DNA of 34,071 bases from Bacteroidaceae bacterium (GCA_024680695.1 JAILBW010000196.1:1-34071); one strand, 5' to 3'; counted from the first letter of the stretch, positions 25,016 to 33,017 are shown. Program-made: numbers and translations. The notes: generated by a model not told the origin, from the letters alone.

Positions 25016-27415
25016 ATGAAACAGACAAAAACCTGGCTGCTGATAGCTCTGTGGGCCATCGGCAGCAGCAGTGTGTTCGCCCAGACACTACGCGGCACCG
25101 TGAAGGATGCCATCAGCGGCGAACCACTTATCGGAGCCACAGTGAAGATTGCCGAGCTGCCCAACACCGGGGCCATCACCGACATGGACGGCAACTACCG
25201 CATCGAGATGAAACAGCCCGGGCGCTACACCGTCGAGGTATCATACATCGGTTATGAACCAGGCGTGCTGAAGGAGCAGCTGATTGTAGGTGCCAAGGAG
25301 AGCATCATTGATATTGCCCTGCACGAGAATAGCCAGCAGCTGAGCGAAGTGACAGTAAAGCCGCGTGTGAACAAGGAGTCCACGGTGAACCCCACAGCAC
25401 TGGTGGGCGGCGTGATGCTCTCGATGGAGGAGGCCACGCGATTCGCCGGCGGAGCCAACGACCCCGCCCGTCTCGTCTCAGCCTATGCCGGGATATCGGC
25501 CAGCTCGAACGGCAACGGCGTGTCGGTAAATGGCAATGCGCCCCAGATGATGAAGTACCGCATCGAGGGTATCGAGGTGTTCACGCCCAACCACTACAAT
25601 GATTTCTACGAAGCAGGATTCGGCATGGTGAGCGCCCTGAACGCCAATGTCATTGGCAACTCGGACTTCTTCACCTCGACGTTCAATGCCAACTACTCGA
25701 ACTCGCTCAGCGGTGTCTTCGACGTGAACATGCGTCCCGGCAACAATCAGAAGATAGAGAACATCCTTCAGGTAGGTACTGCATCGGAGGAACTCACCAG
25801 CGAGGGTCCCCTGTCAAAGAACGGTCGCTCCAGCTATATACTTAACTATCGCTACGGCTTCACTTCGTTGGCCGACAAGCTGGGCATCATCGATTACGAC
25901 ACCCAGTTTGACTTCCACGACTTCTCCCTCAAGCTGAACATGTCCACGCGCAAAGCAGGCACCTTCTCGGTCTTTGCCCTTGGGTTCATTGACGGAGCGG
26001 AGGACAAGGAACTCGACATCGAGGACATCCACACCATCTATGACGCTGTGCGCCAGAAAGGACACCTCTGGGGCCTGCTGGGCGGTGCATCGCACAAGAT
26101 ACACTTTGCCGACCGCTGGACGTGGCGCACCACGATGGCCTACAATGCCCAGCACATCACGGTGGACAACGACTACTGGAGCCTGCGCCGCAACGCCAGC
26201 GACGTGCTCACAACGCCCATTGCCTACACGGAGCCCAAGTCCGTGGTCCCCTACAGCCACCAACGGATGAACGAAGACCGCCTGCTGCTGAACACCGAGC
26301 TATCGGCCCAGATGTCGGCCAAATGGCTGATGCAGTTCGGAGCGGAATACTCGCAGCGCTTCTTCAACCTGGGCTACAGCTCCACCGACTATGTATATTC
26401 CCCCGCCCCATTTACCGACTGGGTAAAGGCCAAGGGCAACACCGGGCTGGGCAGCCTGTTCTGGCAGAACGTCATCAAGCCCACAGCCCGTCTTACCATG
26501 AACCTCGGTCTGGCAGGCAGCTATTTCGCATTCTCCGACGACTTCAGCGTGGAGCCTCGTGCCAGCATGAAATGGGAGCCCGACAGACGGAACTCTTTCG
26601 GTCTGGGCTATGGACTTCACTCAATGATCGAACGTCTGGATGCCTATTTCTATGAGGAAGGCGGGCGGCGCCTGAACAAGGACCTCGGTCTCACCAAGGC
26701 ACATCACCTCCTGGCCTCCTACATGTATCGCTTCAGCGACAACCTCAACCTGCGCCTCAGCGCCTTCTGGCAGTATGGTTTCGACACGCCGGTGGGCATC
26801 GGCGGCTCCACCTTCTGCTCCGTGAACCGCTTCCTGAACTACTTTGACGAAGCGATGGTGAACGACGGCAACACCCGCAACTACGGGGCCGACATCACTC
26901 TGGAGCATTACATGAGCCACGGATTCTTCGGCCAGGTGAACGCCTCGCTCTTCAAATCGGAATATCGTGCCCAGGACAAGGTGTGGCGCTCGCAGCTCTA
27001 CGACCGACGCTATACGGCCAAGTTCCTCGCCGGCAAGGAATGGATGGTGGGCAGCCGCAGGCAGAACGTGTTCAACGTCAGTGTGAAGTACGCCCTGCAG
27101 GGCGGGCTGCGCTACACGCCGATAGACCTCACGGCCATGAACGCCCTGCTGGATGCCGGACAGATACCCGAGGCAGAAATCTTCCAGCAAGACAAGGCCA
27201 TGAGCAAGCAATACAAGCCCGAGCACACGGTGGACCTGACCGTGAGCTACAAGATAAACAAGCGCAAGCGGAGCCACACCATCGCCTTCGAGGGTGTCAA
27301 CATACTGATGAACGAGACACCCTTTGCGCAGCGCTTCGACCTGAGCACCCGCACGGTGAAGACCGACAAGGTGGGCATCTCGCTGCCCAATCTGTTCTAC
27401 CGGCTCGACTTCTGA
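25016..27415 (+). CDS. TonB-dependent receptor with carboxypeptidase-regulatory-like domain
   Basis: 799 residues. The signal peptide ends near residue 22 (SSSVFAQ). Residues 23-110 are a CarboxypepD_reg-like sandwich: LRGTVKDAISGEPLIGATVK, then TGAITDMDGNYRIEMKQPGR, then YTVEVSYIGYEPGV. A plug domain follows (about 115-240: LSEVTVKPRVNKESTVNPTA, SVNGNAPQMMKYRIEGIEVF). The beta-barrel then runs to the C-terminal Phe (LPNLFYRLDF). It is an outer-membrane transporter energised by TonB; the substrate cannot be told from sequence and no SusD-type partner is adjacent. The start codon lies 9 bp after the ybjQ remnant, suggesting transcription with the dnaA-folB group. A regulatory N-terminal STN domain is absent. 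Confidence 0.92.
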   Translation: MKQTKTWLLIALWAIGSSSVFAQTLRGTVKDAISGEPLIGATVKIAELPNTGAITDMDGNYRIEMKQPGRYTVEVSYIGYEPGVLKEQLIVGAKESIIDIALHENSQQLSEVTVKPRVNKESTVNPTALVGGVMLSMEEATRFAGGANDPARLVSAYAGISASSNGNGVSVNGNAPQMMKYRIEGIEVFTPNHYNDFYEAGFGMVSALNANVIGNSDFFTSTFNANYSNSLSGVFDVNMRPGNNQKIENILQVGTASEELTSEGPLSKNGRSSYILNYRYGFTSLADKLGIIDYDTQFDFHDFSLKLNMSTRKAGTFSVFALGFIDGAEDKELDIEDIHTIYDAVRQKGHLWGLLGGASHKIHFADRWTWRTTMAYNAQHITVDNDYWSLRRNASDVLTTPIAYTEPKSVVPYSHQRMNEDRLLLNTELSAQMSAKWLMQFGAEYSQRFFNLGYSSTDYVYSPAPFTDWVKAKGNTGLGSLFWQNVIKPTARLTMNLGLAGSYFAFSDDFSVEPRASMKWEPDRRNSFGLGYGLHSMIERLDAYFYEEGGRRLNKDLGLTKAHHLLASYMYRFSDNLNLRLSAFWQYGFDTPVGIGGSTFCSVNRFLNYFDEAMVNDGNTRNYGADITLEHYMSHGFFGQVNASLFKSEYRAQDKVWRSQLYDRRYTAKFLAGKEWMVGSRRQNVFNVSVKYALQGGLRYTPIDLTAMNALLDAGQIPEAEIFQQDKAMSKQYKPEHTVDLTVSYKINKRKRSHTIAFEGVNILMNETPFAQRFDLSTRTVKTDKVGISLPNLFYRLDF

Positions 27416-27707
27416 TCCACATATAACAATAGCATAAAGAGAGCATCGTAATGAATGATTATACGCGGCGAGCCCAGGCTGGGAGGTTCGCTCATCGACA
27501 CAGAGAATGCTGGACAGCACACGAAGATATGCCACCGGAGCGAGTTGAGAATCACAGACTTCAGCTTGGTCATACATAGTGTCACAGTGCACAACTTGCG
27601 AATACAGCCGCATCAAAAGCACAGACAATATGCAAAGAAAAGGCAGGAAAGTGTCACCAAAACGTAAGAAAATGAACATAATTGGTACAACGTAAAAGAA
27701 ATATTTG
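27416..27707 (+). other. Noncoding stretch between the TonB receptor and carboxyltransferase genes
   Basis: About 290 bp without a convincing gene. A small interrupted inverted repeat (CCCAGGCTGGG within GCGA...TCGC, around 27470-27493) is present. The short open frames on both strands lack family resemblance and start signals. No tRNA, riboswitch or terminator with a T run was recognised. Confidence 0.4.
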
Positions 27708-27715
27708 TAACTTTG
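27708..27715 (+). promoter_or_regulatory. -7 element TAACTTTG upstream of the carboxyltransferase gene
   Basis: TAACTTTG matches the TAnnTTTG consensus; the same octamer is used before the amidase gene. A TTG at 27682-27684 lies 23 bp upstream, slightly further than ideal. The predicted leader is about 105 nt long. Confidence 0.6.
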
Positions 27716-27826
27716 CAGGGTGAGATGACGACATTGCGCCGCGAACGACAAAACACCGGAGAGGAGAGAGTGCGCCGCCAAAGCGCGTCAGCAACCAGGT
27801 GAAAGAATTACAGAACCATATACGAC

Positions 27827-29614
27827 ATGAAGAAAAAAATTAGGTTTAGCCTCGTGTATCGCGACATGTGGCAGAGCTCGGGTAAGTTCCAGCCCCGCAA
27901 AGACCAATTGGAACGCATCGCTCCCGCAATCATCGACATGGGTGTCTTCGACCGTGTGGAGACCAACGGAGGTGCATTTGAGCAAGTGAACCTGCTTGCA
28001 GGCGAGAACCCCAACGCAGCTGTGCGTGCCTTCTGCAAGCCCTTCAATGAAGTTGGCATCAAGACACACATGCTCGACCGCGGACTCAACGCACTGCGCA
28101 TGTATCCCGTTCCCGATGATGTGCGCGAACTGCAGTACAAGGTAAAGCACGCTCAGGGCGTGGATATCCCCCGCATCTTCTGCGGCCTCAACGACGTACG
28201 CAACATCATTCCCTCGGTAAAGTGGGCCAAGGCCGCAGGCATGACCCCACAGGCCACTCTCTGCATCACCACCTCGCCGGTCCACACCGTGGAATACTAC
28301 AGCGAAATTGCCGACCAAGTAATTGCCGCCGGAGCTGAGGAAATTTGTCTCAAGGACATGGCCGGCATCGGACAGCCTGCCCTGCTGGGCGCACTGACGA
28401 AAGCCATCAAGACAAATCACCCCGACATCATCATACAGTATCACGGACATAGCGGCCCAGGCCTCTCGATGGCCAGCATCCTCGAAGTGTGCAACAACGG
28501 AGCCGACGTCATCGACACAGCCATCGAACCCTTGTCGTGGGGCAAGGTACATCCCGACATCATCAGCGTGCAGTCAATGTTGAAGAACGAGGGCTTCGAG
28601 GTGAAGGAGATAAATATGAACGCATACATGCGCGCCCGTGCGCTTACGCAGGAATTCATCGACGACTGGCTGGGCTATTTCATCAACCCAGGCAACAAGT
28701 TGATGTCCTCGCTGCTCCTCGGCTGCGGACTGCCCGGCGGCATGATGGGCTCGATGATGTCCGACCTCGCAGGCATCCACGGCGTAATCAACAAGACGCT
28801 CAAAGAGAAGGGCGAGCCCGAACTGTCCACCGACGACATTCTCGTGAAGCTCTTCGACGAGGTGGCCTACGTTTGGCCGCGTGTGGGCTATCCTCCACTG
28901 GTGACTCCTTTCTCGCAGTACGTCAAGAACATCGCACTGATGAACCTGCTCACCATAGCTCAAGGCAAGGGTCGCTTCGTGATGATGGACGATGCCATGT
29001 GGGGAATGATTCTCGGCAAGAGTGGCAAGATTCCTGGCACCATCGCCCCCGAACTCGTAGAACTGGCCAAGAAGCAAGGCCGCGAGTTCACCGATGCCGA
29101 CCCGCACACCCTGCTGCCCAACGCACTTCCCGACTTCATCAAGGAGATGGAGGAGAAAGGATGGGAACGCGGACAAGACGACGAGGAACTCTACGAACTT
29201 GCCATGCATCCCGAGCAGTATCGCAACTACAAGAGTGGACAGGCAAAGAAGAACTTCCTGGCCGACTTGGAGAAAGCGAAGATTGCCAAGTTGCAGGCGG
29301 CAGGCGGCCCGAAGCTCACACCCGAGCAGATTGCCGAGTTCAAGCACGCAAAGGCCGACGCCATCGTGGCTCCCGAAAATGGACAGCTCTTCTTCGAAAT
29401 CACCGGTGACAGCGGCGTCACCCGCTGCATCGAACCGTTCATCGGACAGCAATACAAGGAGGGAGACATCTTCTGCTACATTCAGATGCCTTGGAATGAG
29501 ATTCGTCCCATCCCCGCCGGCTTAGGTGGCAGACTGGTCGACTTATCGGCAAAGCAGGGTCAGAAAGTGCTGAAAGGACAGACCATTGCCTGGATAGAGC
29601 GCGACAACAAGTAA
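27827..29614 (+). CDS. Carboxyltransferase (oxaloacetate decarboxylase alpha / pyruvate carboxylase subunit B type)
   Basis: 595 residues. The HMGL-like TIM barrel starts with SLVYRDMWQSSGKFQPR (Asp13, where RDAHQS is usual), followed by ETNGGAFEQVNLL. The carbamylated-lysine motif is CLKDMAGIG (Lys176) and the metal ligands are His206 and His208 in YHGHSGPG. The conserved carboxylase domain follows (VWPRVGYPPLVTPFSQYVKN). The family moves CO2 between biotin and pyruvate/oxaloacetate in the cytosol, often coupled to a sodium pump. Residues 543-595 form a biotinyl/lipoyl-like domain (YKEGDIFCYIQMPWNEIRP, KVLKGQTIAWIE). The AMKM site reads IQMPWNEI, so it has no lysine to biotinylate. A separate biotin carrier must then serve it, if it is active; none is encoded here. 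It is a single gene with its own promoter and terminator. Confidence 0.88.
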   Translation: MKKKIRFSLVYRDMWQSSGKFQPRKDQLERIAPAIIDMGVFDRVETNGGAFEQVNLLAGENPNAAVRAFCKPFNEVGIKTHMLDRGLNALRMYPVPDDVRELQYKVKHAQGVDIPRIFCGLNDVRNIIPSVKWAKAAGMTPQATLCITTSPVHTVEYYSEIADQVIAAGAEEICLKDMAGIGQPALLGALTKAIKTNHPDIIIQYHGHSGPGLSMASILEVCNNGADVIDTAIEPLSWGKVHPDIISVQSMLKNEGFEVKEINMNAYMRARALTQEFIDDWLGYFINPGNKLMSSLLLGCGLPGGMMGSMMSDLAGIHGVINKTLKEKGEPELSTDDILVKLFDEVAYVWPRVGYPPLVTPFSQYVKNIALMNLLTIAQGKGRFVMMDDAMWGMILGKSGKIPGTIAPELVELAKKQGREFTDADPHTLLPNALPDFIKEMEEKGWERGQDDEELYELAMHPEQYRNYKSGQAKKNFLADLEKAKIAKLQAAGGPKLTPEQIAEFKHAKADAIVAPENGQLFFEITGDSGVTRCIEPFIGQQYKEGDIFCYIQMPWNEIRPIPAGLGGRLVDLSAKQGQKVLKGQTIAWIERDNK

Positions 29615-29665
29615 TCGCAAAGAGAACAAACGCCCCACTACCCTTTCGAGGGCATAATCGAGTAG

Positions 29666-29700
29666 GAGGTGAACACCAGTCAAAGGTGTTCACCTCTTTT
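29666..29700 (+). terminator. Rho-independent terminator of the carboxyltransferase gene
   Basis: Perfect 12-bp stem GAGGTGAACACC (29666-29677) against GGTGTTCACCTC (29685-29696), 7-nt loop AGTCAAA, then TTTT. It lies about 50 nt after the stop. Confidence 0.9.
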
Positions 29701-29748
29701 CGTGTCCGTTAGTCCCATCATTCCACTTCACAAGTGTTTCCGCATACG

Positions 29749-29817
29749 TCAGTTCTTCAGCCCTTCGACCTTACAGATGAGGTTGTAGTAGCCGCCTGTC
29801 CAGTTATGCCTCTTTGC
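29749..29817 (-). pseudogene. Possible C-terminal remnant of a decayed gene
   Basis: On the minus strand a frame of 22 codons after an in-frame TAG ends in NWTGGYYNLICKVEGLKN and a TGA at 29751-29749. The composition is protein-like, unlike the surrounding repeats, but it has no start codon and I do not recognise the parent gene. Its upstream side runs into the GCCTACA repeat region. Confidence 0.2.
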
Positions 29818-29845
29818 CTACACCTTTTGCTTTGCTTACACCAAA

Positions 29846-29901
29846 GCCTACATACATGTTGCGATCAATCATTCAATTGATTATACCGCATGGATGTAGG
29901 T
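29846..29901. repeat. Hairpin with GCCTACAT / ATGTAGGT ends
   Basis: GCCTACAT (29846-29853) and ATGTAGGT (29894-29901) face each other and enclose a second matching pair, ATCAAT...ATTGAT. It uses the same octamer as the 286-bp palindrome at 30081-30366 and appears to be a smaller relative. A further GCCTACAC lies at 29816-29823. Confidence 0.6.
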
Positions 29902-29961
29902 TCCGCTGCAAAAAAATGAGAAAATGGTTCTGCGTCAATTTAGGTTGCAACAAATCATCTG

Positions 29962-30038
29962 CTTGCCGTCGCAACGTCTCCTGCTTGCTGTAGTATGAGG
30001 CTCTACTTGCTGTAGTATGAGGGTCCGCTTGCGCAAGT
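29962..30038 (+). repeat. Second locus of the 22-bp-period CTTGCTGTAGTA repeat
   Basis: CTTGC begins at 29962, 29984, 30006 and 30028, each step exactly 22 bp. Units two and three share CTTGCTGTAGTATGAGG. The core is the same as in the array at 19484-19590, ten kilobases away, and the period is identical. Confidence 0.8.
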
Positions 30039-30080
30039 TTCGTGGACACGTCTGGCCTATTTTGACGAAAATTTTTTTTG

Positions 30081-30366
30081 AAAATTGCCAAACAGCCTAC
30101 ATGCCTACATAAATTGCCTGTAAATTTCTGTAGTACAAAAGCTTGCAAAATTTCAAGCCTACATAAAGCCTACATAAAGCCTACATGATGCCTACATGAT
30201 GCCTACATGATGCCTACATACTTCATACATAAATGGGGAGGGAGTCCGAATGTAGGTTTTATGTAGGCTTATGTAGGCTTTATGTAGGCTTGGATTCGCC
30301 GCAATCCCTTTATACATGCGGGTTTCAAGAGATTTTATGTAGGCATGTAGGCTATATCGCAATTTT
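30081..30366. repeat. 286-bp palindromic element built from GCCTACAT units
   Basis: The terminal inverted repeats are 33 nt (30081-30113 and 30334-30366), identical at about 30 of 33 positions by eye; each contains the octamer twice head to tail (30095-30110; 30337-30352). The left half holds six GCCTACAT units at 30157, 30168, 30179, 30190, 30201 and 30212, exactly 11 bp apart. The right half holds reversed units at 30250 (last base changed), 30261, 30271 and 30282. There is no open reading frame of note. It could fold into a long cruciform or RNA hairpin and resembles a miniature inverted-repeat element, but no target-site duplication was found. Confidence 0.85.
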
Positions 30367-30503
30367 TGAGCGAAATTTTTCTTTTTGCGCCTTACTTTCC
30401 TGACTCTCTATGTCAAGCTAATCATTAGAATCCGCCTTCACTCAACATCCGGATGTGTAACCACATTGAGGGTAAACCCTGTGGCGAAGCAGATAGGAAT
30501 GCA

Positions 30504-30543
30504 GAGTCGGGAGTTAGGGGCAACTAATCCTAACTCCCGACTC
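30504..30543 (-). terminator. Perfect 15-bp hairpin downstream of kbl
   Basis: GAGTCGGGAGTTAGG (30504-30518) pairs perfectly with CCTAACTCCCGACTC (30529-30543) around a 10-nt loop. It starts 17 nt after the kbl stop on the minus strand, a place suited to termination or mRNA 3'-end protection. There is no T run on the minus strand, so strict intrinsic termination is uncertain. Confidence 0.55.
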
Positions 30544-30560
30544 CACACTCCCTGCCGTAT

Positions 30561-31748
30561 TTACTTGAGTACACCCAACTCGCGGCCCACCTTGATGAAG
30601 GCCTCGATGCAACGGTCGAGTTGCTCGCGATTGTGGCCGGCAGATATCTGGACGCGGATACGCGCCTGTCCCTTCGGCACGACGGGATAATAGAAGCCGG
30701 TGACGTAGATGCCTTCGTCCTGCAGTCGGGCTGCATAGACCTGGGACAACTTGGCATCGTAAAGCATGACGGCGCAGATGGCGCTCTGCGTGGGTTTGAT
30801 GTCGAAGCCGGCACCCATCATCTTCGCGCGGAAGTATTCGACATTCTCCACCAGACGGTCGTGAATCTCGTCCGACTCCTTCAGCATCTTGAACACCTCG
30901 AGCGAAGCGCCGATGATGGAGGGAGCAAGCGAGTTGGAGAACAGATAGGGACGCGAGCGCTGACGCAGCATGTCGATAATCTCGCGTCGGCCTGTGGTAA
31001 ATCCGCCCATTGCACCGCCAAAAGCCTTGCCCAGCGTGCCGGTATAGATATCGACTCGTCCGTAGGTCTGGAAGAACTCACTCACTCCGTGGCCCGTCTT
31101 TCCCACTACGCCGGCCGAATGGCTCTCGTCGACCATGACCAGTGCGTCGTACTTCTCGGCCAGGTCACAAATCTTATCCACCGGAGCCACATTGCCGTCC
31201 ATCGAGAATACGCCGTCCGTCACGATGATACGGAAACGCTGAGCCTGAGCCTCCTGAAGGCATTTCTCCAGTTCGGCCATGTCGGCATTAGCATAGCGGT
31301 AACGCTTTGCCTTGCACAGGCGTACTCCGTCGATAATCGAAGCATGGTTCAAGGCATCGCTGATGATGGCATCCTCCTCGGTGAAGAGCGGTTCGAAGAC
31401 CCCACCGTTGGCGTCGAAGCAAGCGGCATAGAGTATGGTATCTTCAGTCCGGAAATAGTCGGAGATCGCCGCTTCGAGTTCCTTGTGGATATCCTGCGTG
31501 CCGCAGATGAAACGCACGCTCGACATGCCGAACCCACGACGGTCCATCATTCGCTTGGATGCCTCGATAAGGCGCGGATGGTCGGAGAGTCCGAGATAGT
31601 TGTTGGCACAAAAGTTAAGCACTTCCTTACCGGCTACCTGAATAGCCGAATGCTGCGGGCTCTCTATCAAGCGTTCTTCCTTGTAAAGTCCTGCATCACG
31701 AATCTCGGCCAGCGTTTGGCAGAGATAATCTTTCATCTTTCCGTACAT
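30561..31748 (-). CDS. kbl: 2-amino-3-ketobutyrate CoA ligase (glycine C-acetyltransferase)
   Basis: 395 residues, close to the E. coli enzyme. It is a PLP-dependent alpha-oxoamine synthase that cleaves 2-amino-3-ketobutyrate with CoA into glycine and acetyl-CoA in the cytosol, the second step of threonine breakdown. Landmarks in order are: KEERLIESPQ, NFCANNYLGLSDHP, SVRFICGTQDIHKELE, the cofactor stretch VMVDESHSAGVVGKTGHG, the Schiff-base lysine Lys241 in TGTLGKAFGG, SRPYLFSNSLAP, and RIRVQISAGHNREQLD near the end. The start MYGKMKDYL is kept because it lines up with the E. coli MRGEFYQQL opening; Met5 is an alternative. It is divergent from the threonine dehydrogenase gene, with its own promoter at 31777-31807. 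Confidence 0.96.
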   Translation of the reverse strand: MYGKMKDYLCQTLAEIRDAGLYKEERLIESPQHSAIQVAGKEVLNFCANNYLGLSDHPRLIEASKRMMDRRGFGMSSVRFICGTQDIHKELEAAISDYFRTEDTILYAACFDANGGVFEPLFTEEDAIISDALNHASIIDGVRLCKAKRYRYANADMAELEKCLQEAQAQRFRIIVTDGVFSMDGNVAPVDKICDLAEKYDALVMVDESHSAGVVGKTGHGVSEFFQTYGRVDIYTGTLGKAFGGAMGGFTTGRREIIDMLRQRSRPYLFSNSLAPSIIGASLEVFKMLKESDEIHDRLVENVEYFRAKMMGAGFDIKPTQSAICAVMLYDAKLSQVYAARLQDEGIYVTGFYYPVVPKGQARIRVQISAGHNREQLDRCIEAFIKVGRELGVLK

Positions 31749-31776
31749 ATTATATAATATTTAAGGTTTACGAGTA

Positions 31777-31807
31777 CAAAAATACAGAAAGTTGACAGAA
31801 GGACAAA
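31777..31807 (-). promoter_or_regulatory. kbl promoter (minus strand)
   Basis: On the minus strand, TTTTG (complement of 31803-31807 region, CAAAA at 31804) is followed after 19 bp by TATTTTTG (complement of 31777-31784). This fits the TTG / TAnnTTTG consensus with ideal spacing. The predicted leader is only about 22 nt and contains an AT-rich ATATTATATAAT stretch directly before the ATG. Confidence 0.65.
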
Positions 31808-31912
31808 ACGACTTCTATACTTTTTGTGCCGAGACGATGCAAAATGAATAATTATTTTGTCCAAACAGCAAAAAATAAAGGGAAGTCACATCAAATATTA
31901 AGAATTATTCTG

Positions 31913-31920
31913 TATTTTTG
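31913..31920 (+). promoter_or_regulatory. -7 element TATTTTTG before the threonine dehydrogenase gene
   Basis: TATTTTTG matches TAnnTTTG and lies 35 nt before the ATG at 31956. No clear TTG is seen at -33. It points away from the kbl promoter, so the two genes share a divergent control region of about 207 bp. Confidence 0.5.
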
Positions 31921-31955
31921 TGGAACAAAAGCTAAAAAACTAAAATAGACAAACG

Positions 31956-32912
31956 ATGAAGAATGTTTTGGTGGTCGGCTCGACGGGACAGATAGGGTCC
32001 GAGCTTACAATGGCGCTGAGAGCGCGGTATGGTAATACGAATGTCGTTGCTGGCTACATCCCCGGCTGTGAGCCGAAAGGCGAATTGGCTGAGAGCGGAC
32101 CTTTGGCAATTGTTGACGTAACAGACGGTAAGACCATCGCCGAAGCCGTTGCACAACACCGTATCGACACGATTTACAATCTGGCTGCGCTACTCTCCGT
32201 GGTGGCCGAGTCGAAGCCCCGCCTGGCTTGGCGTGTGGGCATCGACGGCCTATGGAACATCCTCGAAGTGGCACACGACAGGGGATGCGCCGTATTCACC
32301 CCCAGTTCGATAGGTTCTTTCGGACTGGAGACTCCCCACGACCACACGCCACAGGACACCATCCAGCGCCCGCGCACCATCTACGGCGTATCAAAGGTAA
32401 CCACCGAACTGCTCTCCGAGTGGTTCCACCACAAGTATGGCGTCGATACGCGCTCGGTGCGATTCCCTGGCATCATTTCCTACGTGACCCCTCCTGGCGG
32501 CGGCACCACCGATTATGCCGTGGACATCTACTACTCAGCCGTGCGCGGCGAGACGTTCGTATGCCCCATCAAGGCGGGCACACGCATGGACATGATGTAC
32601 ATGCCCGACGCACTGCGGGCTGCCATCGAACTGATGGAGGCCGACCCGTCGCGGCTCACCCACCATAACGGCTTCAACGTTGCGGCCATGAGTTTCGATC
32701 CCGAAATGCTGCGCGAGGAGATACGTAAACATGTGCCTACGTTCAAGATGGTGTACGACGTAGACCCTCTGAAACAAGCAATTGCCGAATCGTGGCCCGA
32801 CGTCATGGACGACAGTTGCGCCCGCAACGAATGGGGATGGCAGCACGAATACGACTTGCCTCGCATGACGGCCGACATGCTCGAAAAACTCCGTGCCCGG
32901 CTCGACGCATGA
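31956..32912 (+). CDS. L-threonine 3-dehydrogenase, epimerase (SDR) type
   Basis: 318 residues, the usual length for the short-chain, epimerase-like threonine dehydrogenases rather than the zinc-dependent Tdh. It oxidises L-threonine to 2-amino-3-ketobutyrate with NAD+, supplying the substrate of Kbl. The Rossmann glycine motif is VGSTGQIGSEL (Gly8, Gly11, Gly14). Further features are NLAALLSVVAESKPRLAWRV, the catalytic Ser region TPSSIGSFG, the YGVSK pair (Tyr143, Lys147), and the family-typical RSVRFPGIISYVTPPGGGTT DYAVDIYY in two adjacent pieces. The C-terminal WPDVMDDSCARNEWGWQHEY is also characteristic. It is divergent from kbl; the pathway pairing makes the assignment firm. Confidence 0.94.
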   Translation: MKNVLVVGSTGQIGSELTMALRARYGNTNVVAGYIPGCEPKGELAESGPLAIVDVTDGKTIAEAVAQHRIDTIYNLAALLSVVAESKPRLAWRVGIDGLWNILEVAHDRGCAVFTPSSIGSFGLETPHDHTPQDTIQRPRTIYGVSKVTTELLSEWFHHKYGVDTRSVRFPGIISYVTPPGGGTTDYAVDIYYSAVRGETFVCPIKAGTRMDMMYMPDALRAAIELMEADPSRLTHHNGFNVAAMSFDPEMLREEIRKHVPTFKMVYDVDPLKQAIAESWPDVMDDSCARNEWGWQHEYDLPRMTADMLEKLRARLDA

Positions 32913-32986
32913 CATCATTTTTTGCCATTACACAGCACCGAAAGCAGAAAAAAATGTGTCAAAAATAAAAATAACTGGCGAAACAC

Positions 32987-33017
32987 TTGGCGAATGCAAT
33001 GGAAATACATATATTTG
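32987..33017 (+). promoter_or_regulatory. Promoter of the GLUG-repeat surface gene
   Basis: TTG at 32987-32989 and TATATTTG at 33010-33017 are separated by 20 bp, a good Bacteroidetes primary-sigma match. The leader would be about 76 nt, ending at the ATG at 33100. Confidence 0.65.

Noticed and set aside
27455-27667. 70-codon plus-strand frame in the gap before the carboxyltransferase gene
   Set aside because: No signal, domain or upstream element; composition resembles random sequence.
26621-27781. 386-codon minus-strand frame over the TonB receptor and the following gap
   Set aside because: Most of it is antisense to the receptor; the part in the gap has no recognisable domain, and no promoter faces it.
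29873-30148. 91-codon minus-strand frame in the repeat region
   Set aside because: Again a reading of the 22-bp and GCCTACAT repeats, with no protein-like composition outside them.
30385-30690. 101-codon plus-strand frame between the palindrome and kbl
   Set aside because: It overlaps the kbl 3' end and its hairpin in antisense and shows no family resemblance.
31734-31736. Met5 as the start of kbl
   Set aside because: The AT-rich leader would fit that start slightly better, but the MYGKMKDYL opening aligns residue for residue with the E. coli Kbl N-terminus.
30621-31757. 378-codon plus-strand frame across kbl
   Set aside because: Shadow of kbl, whose PLP lysine and family motifs are unmistakable on the other strand.
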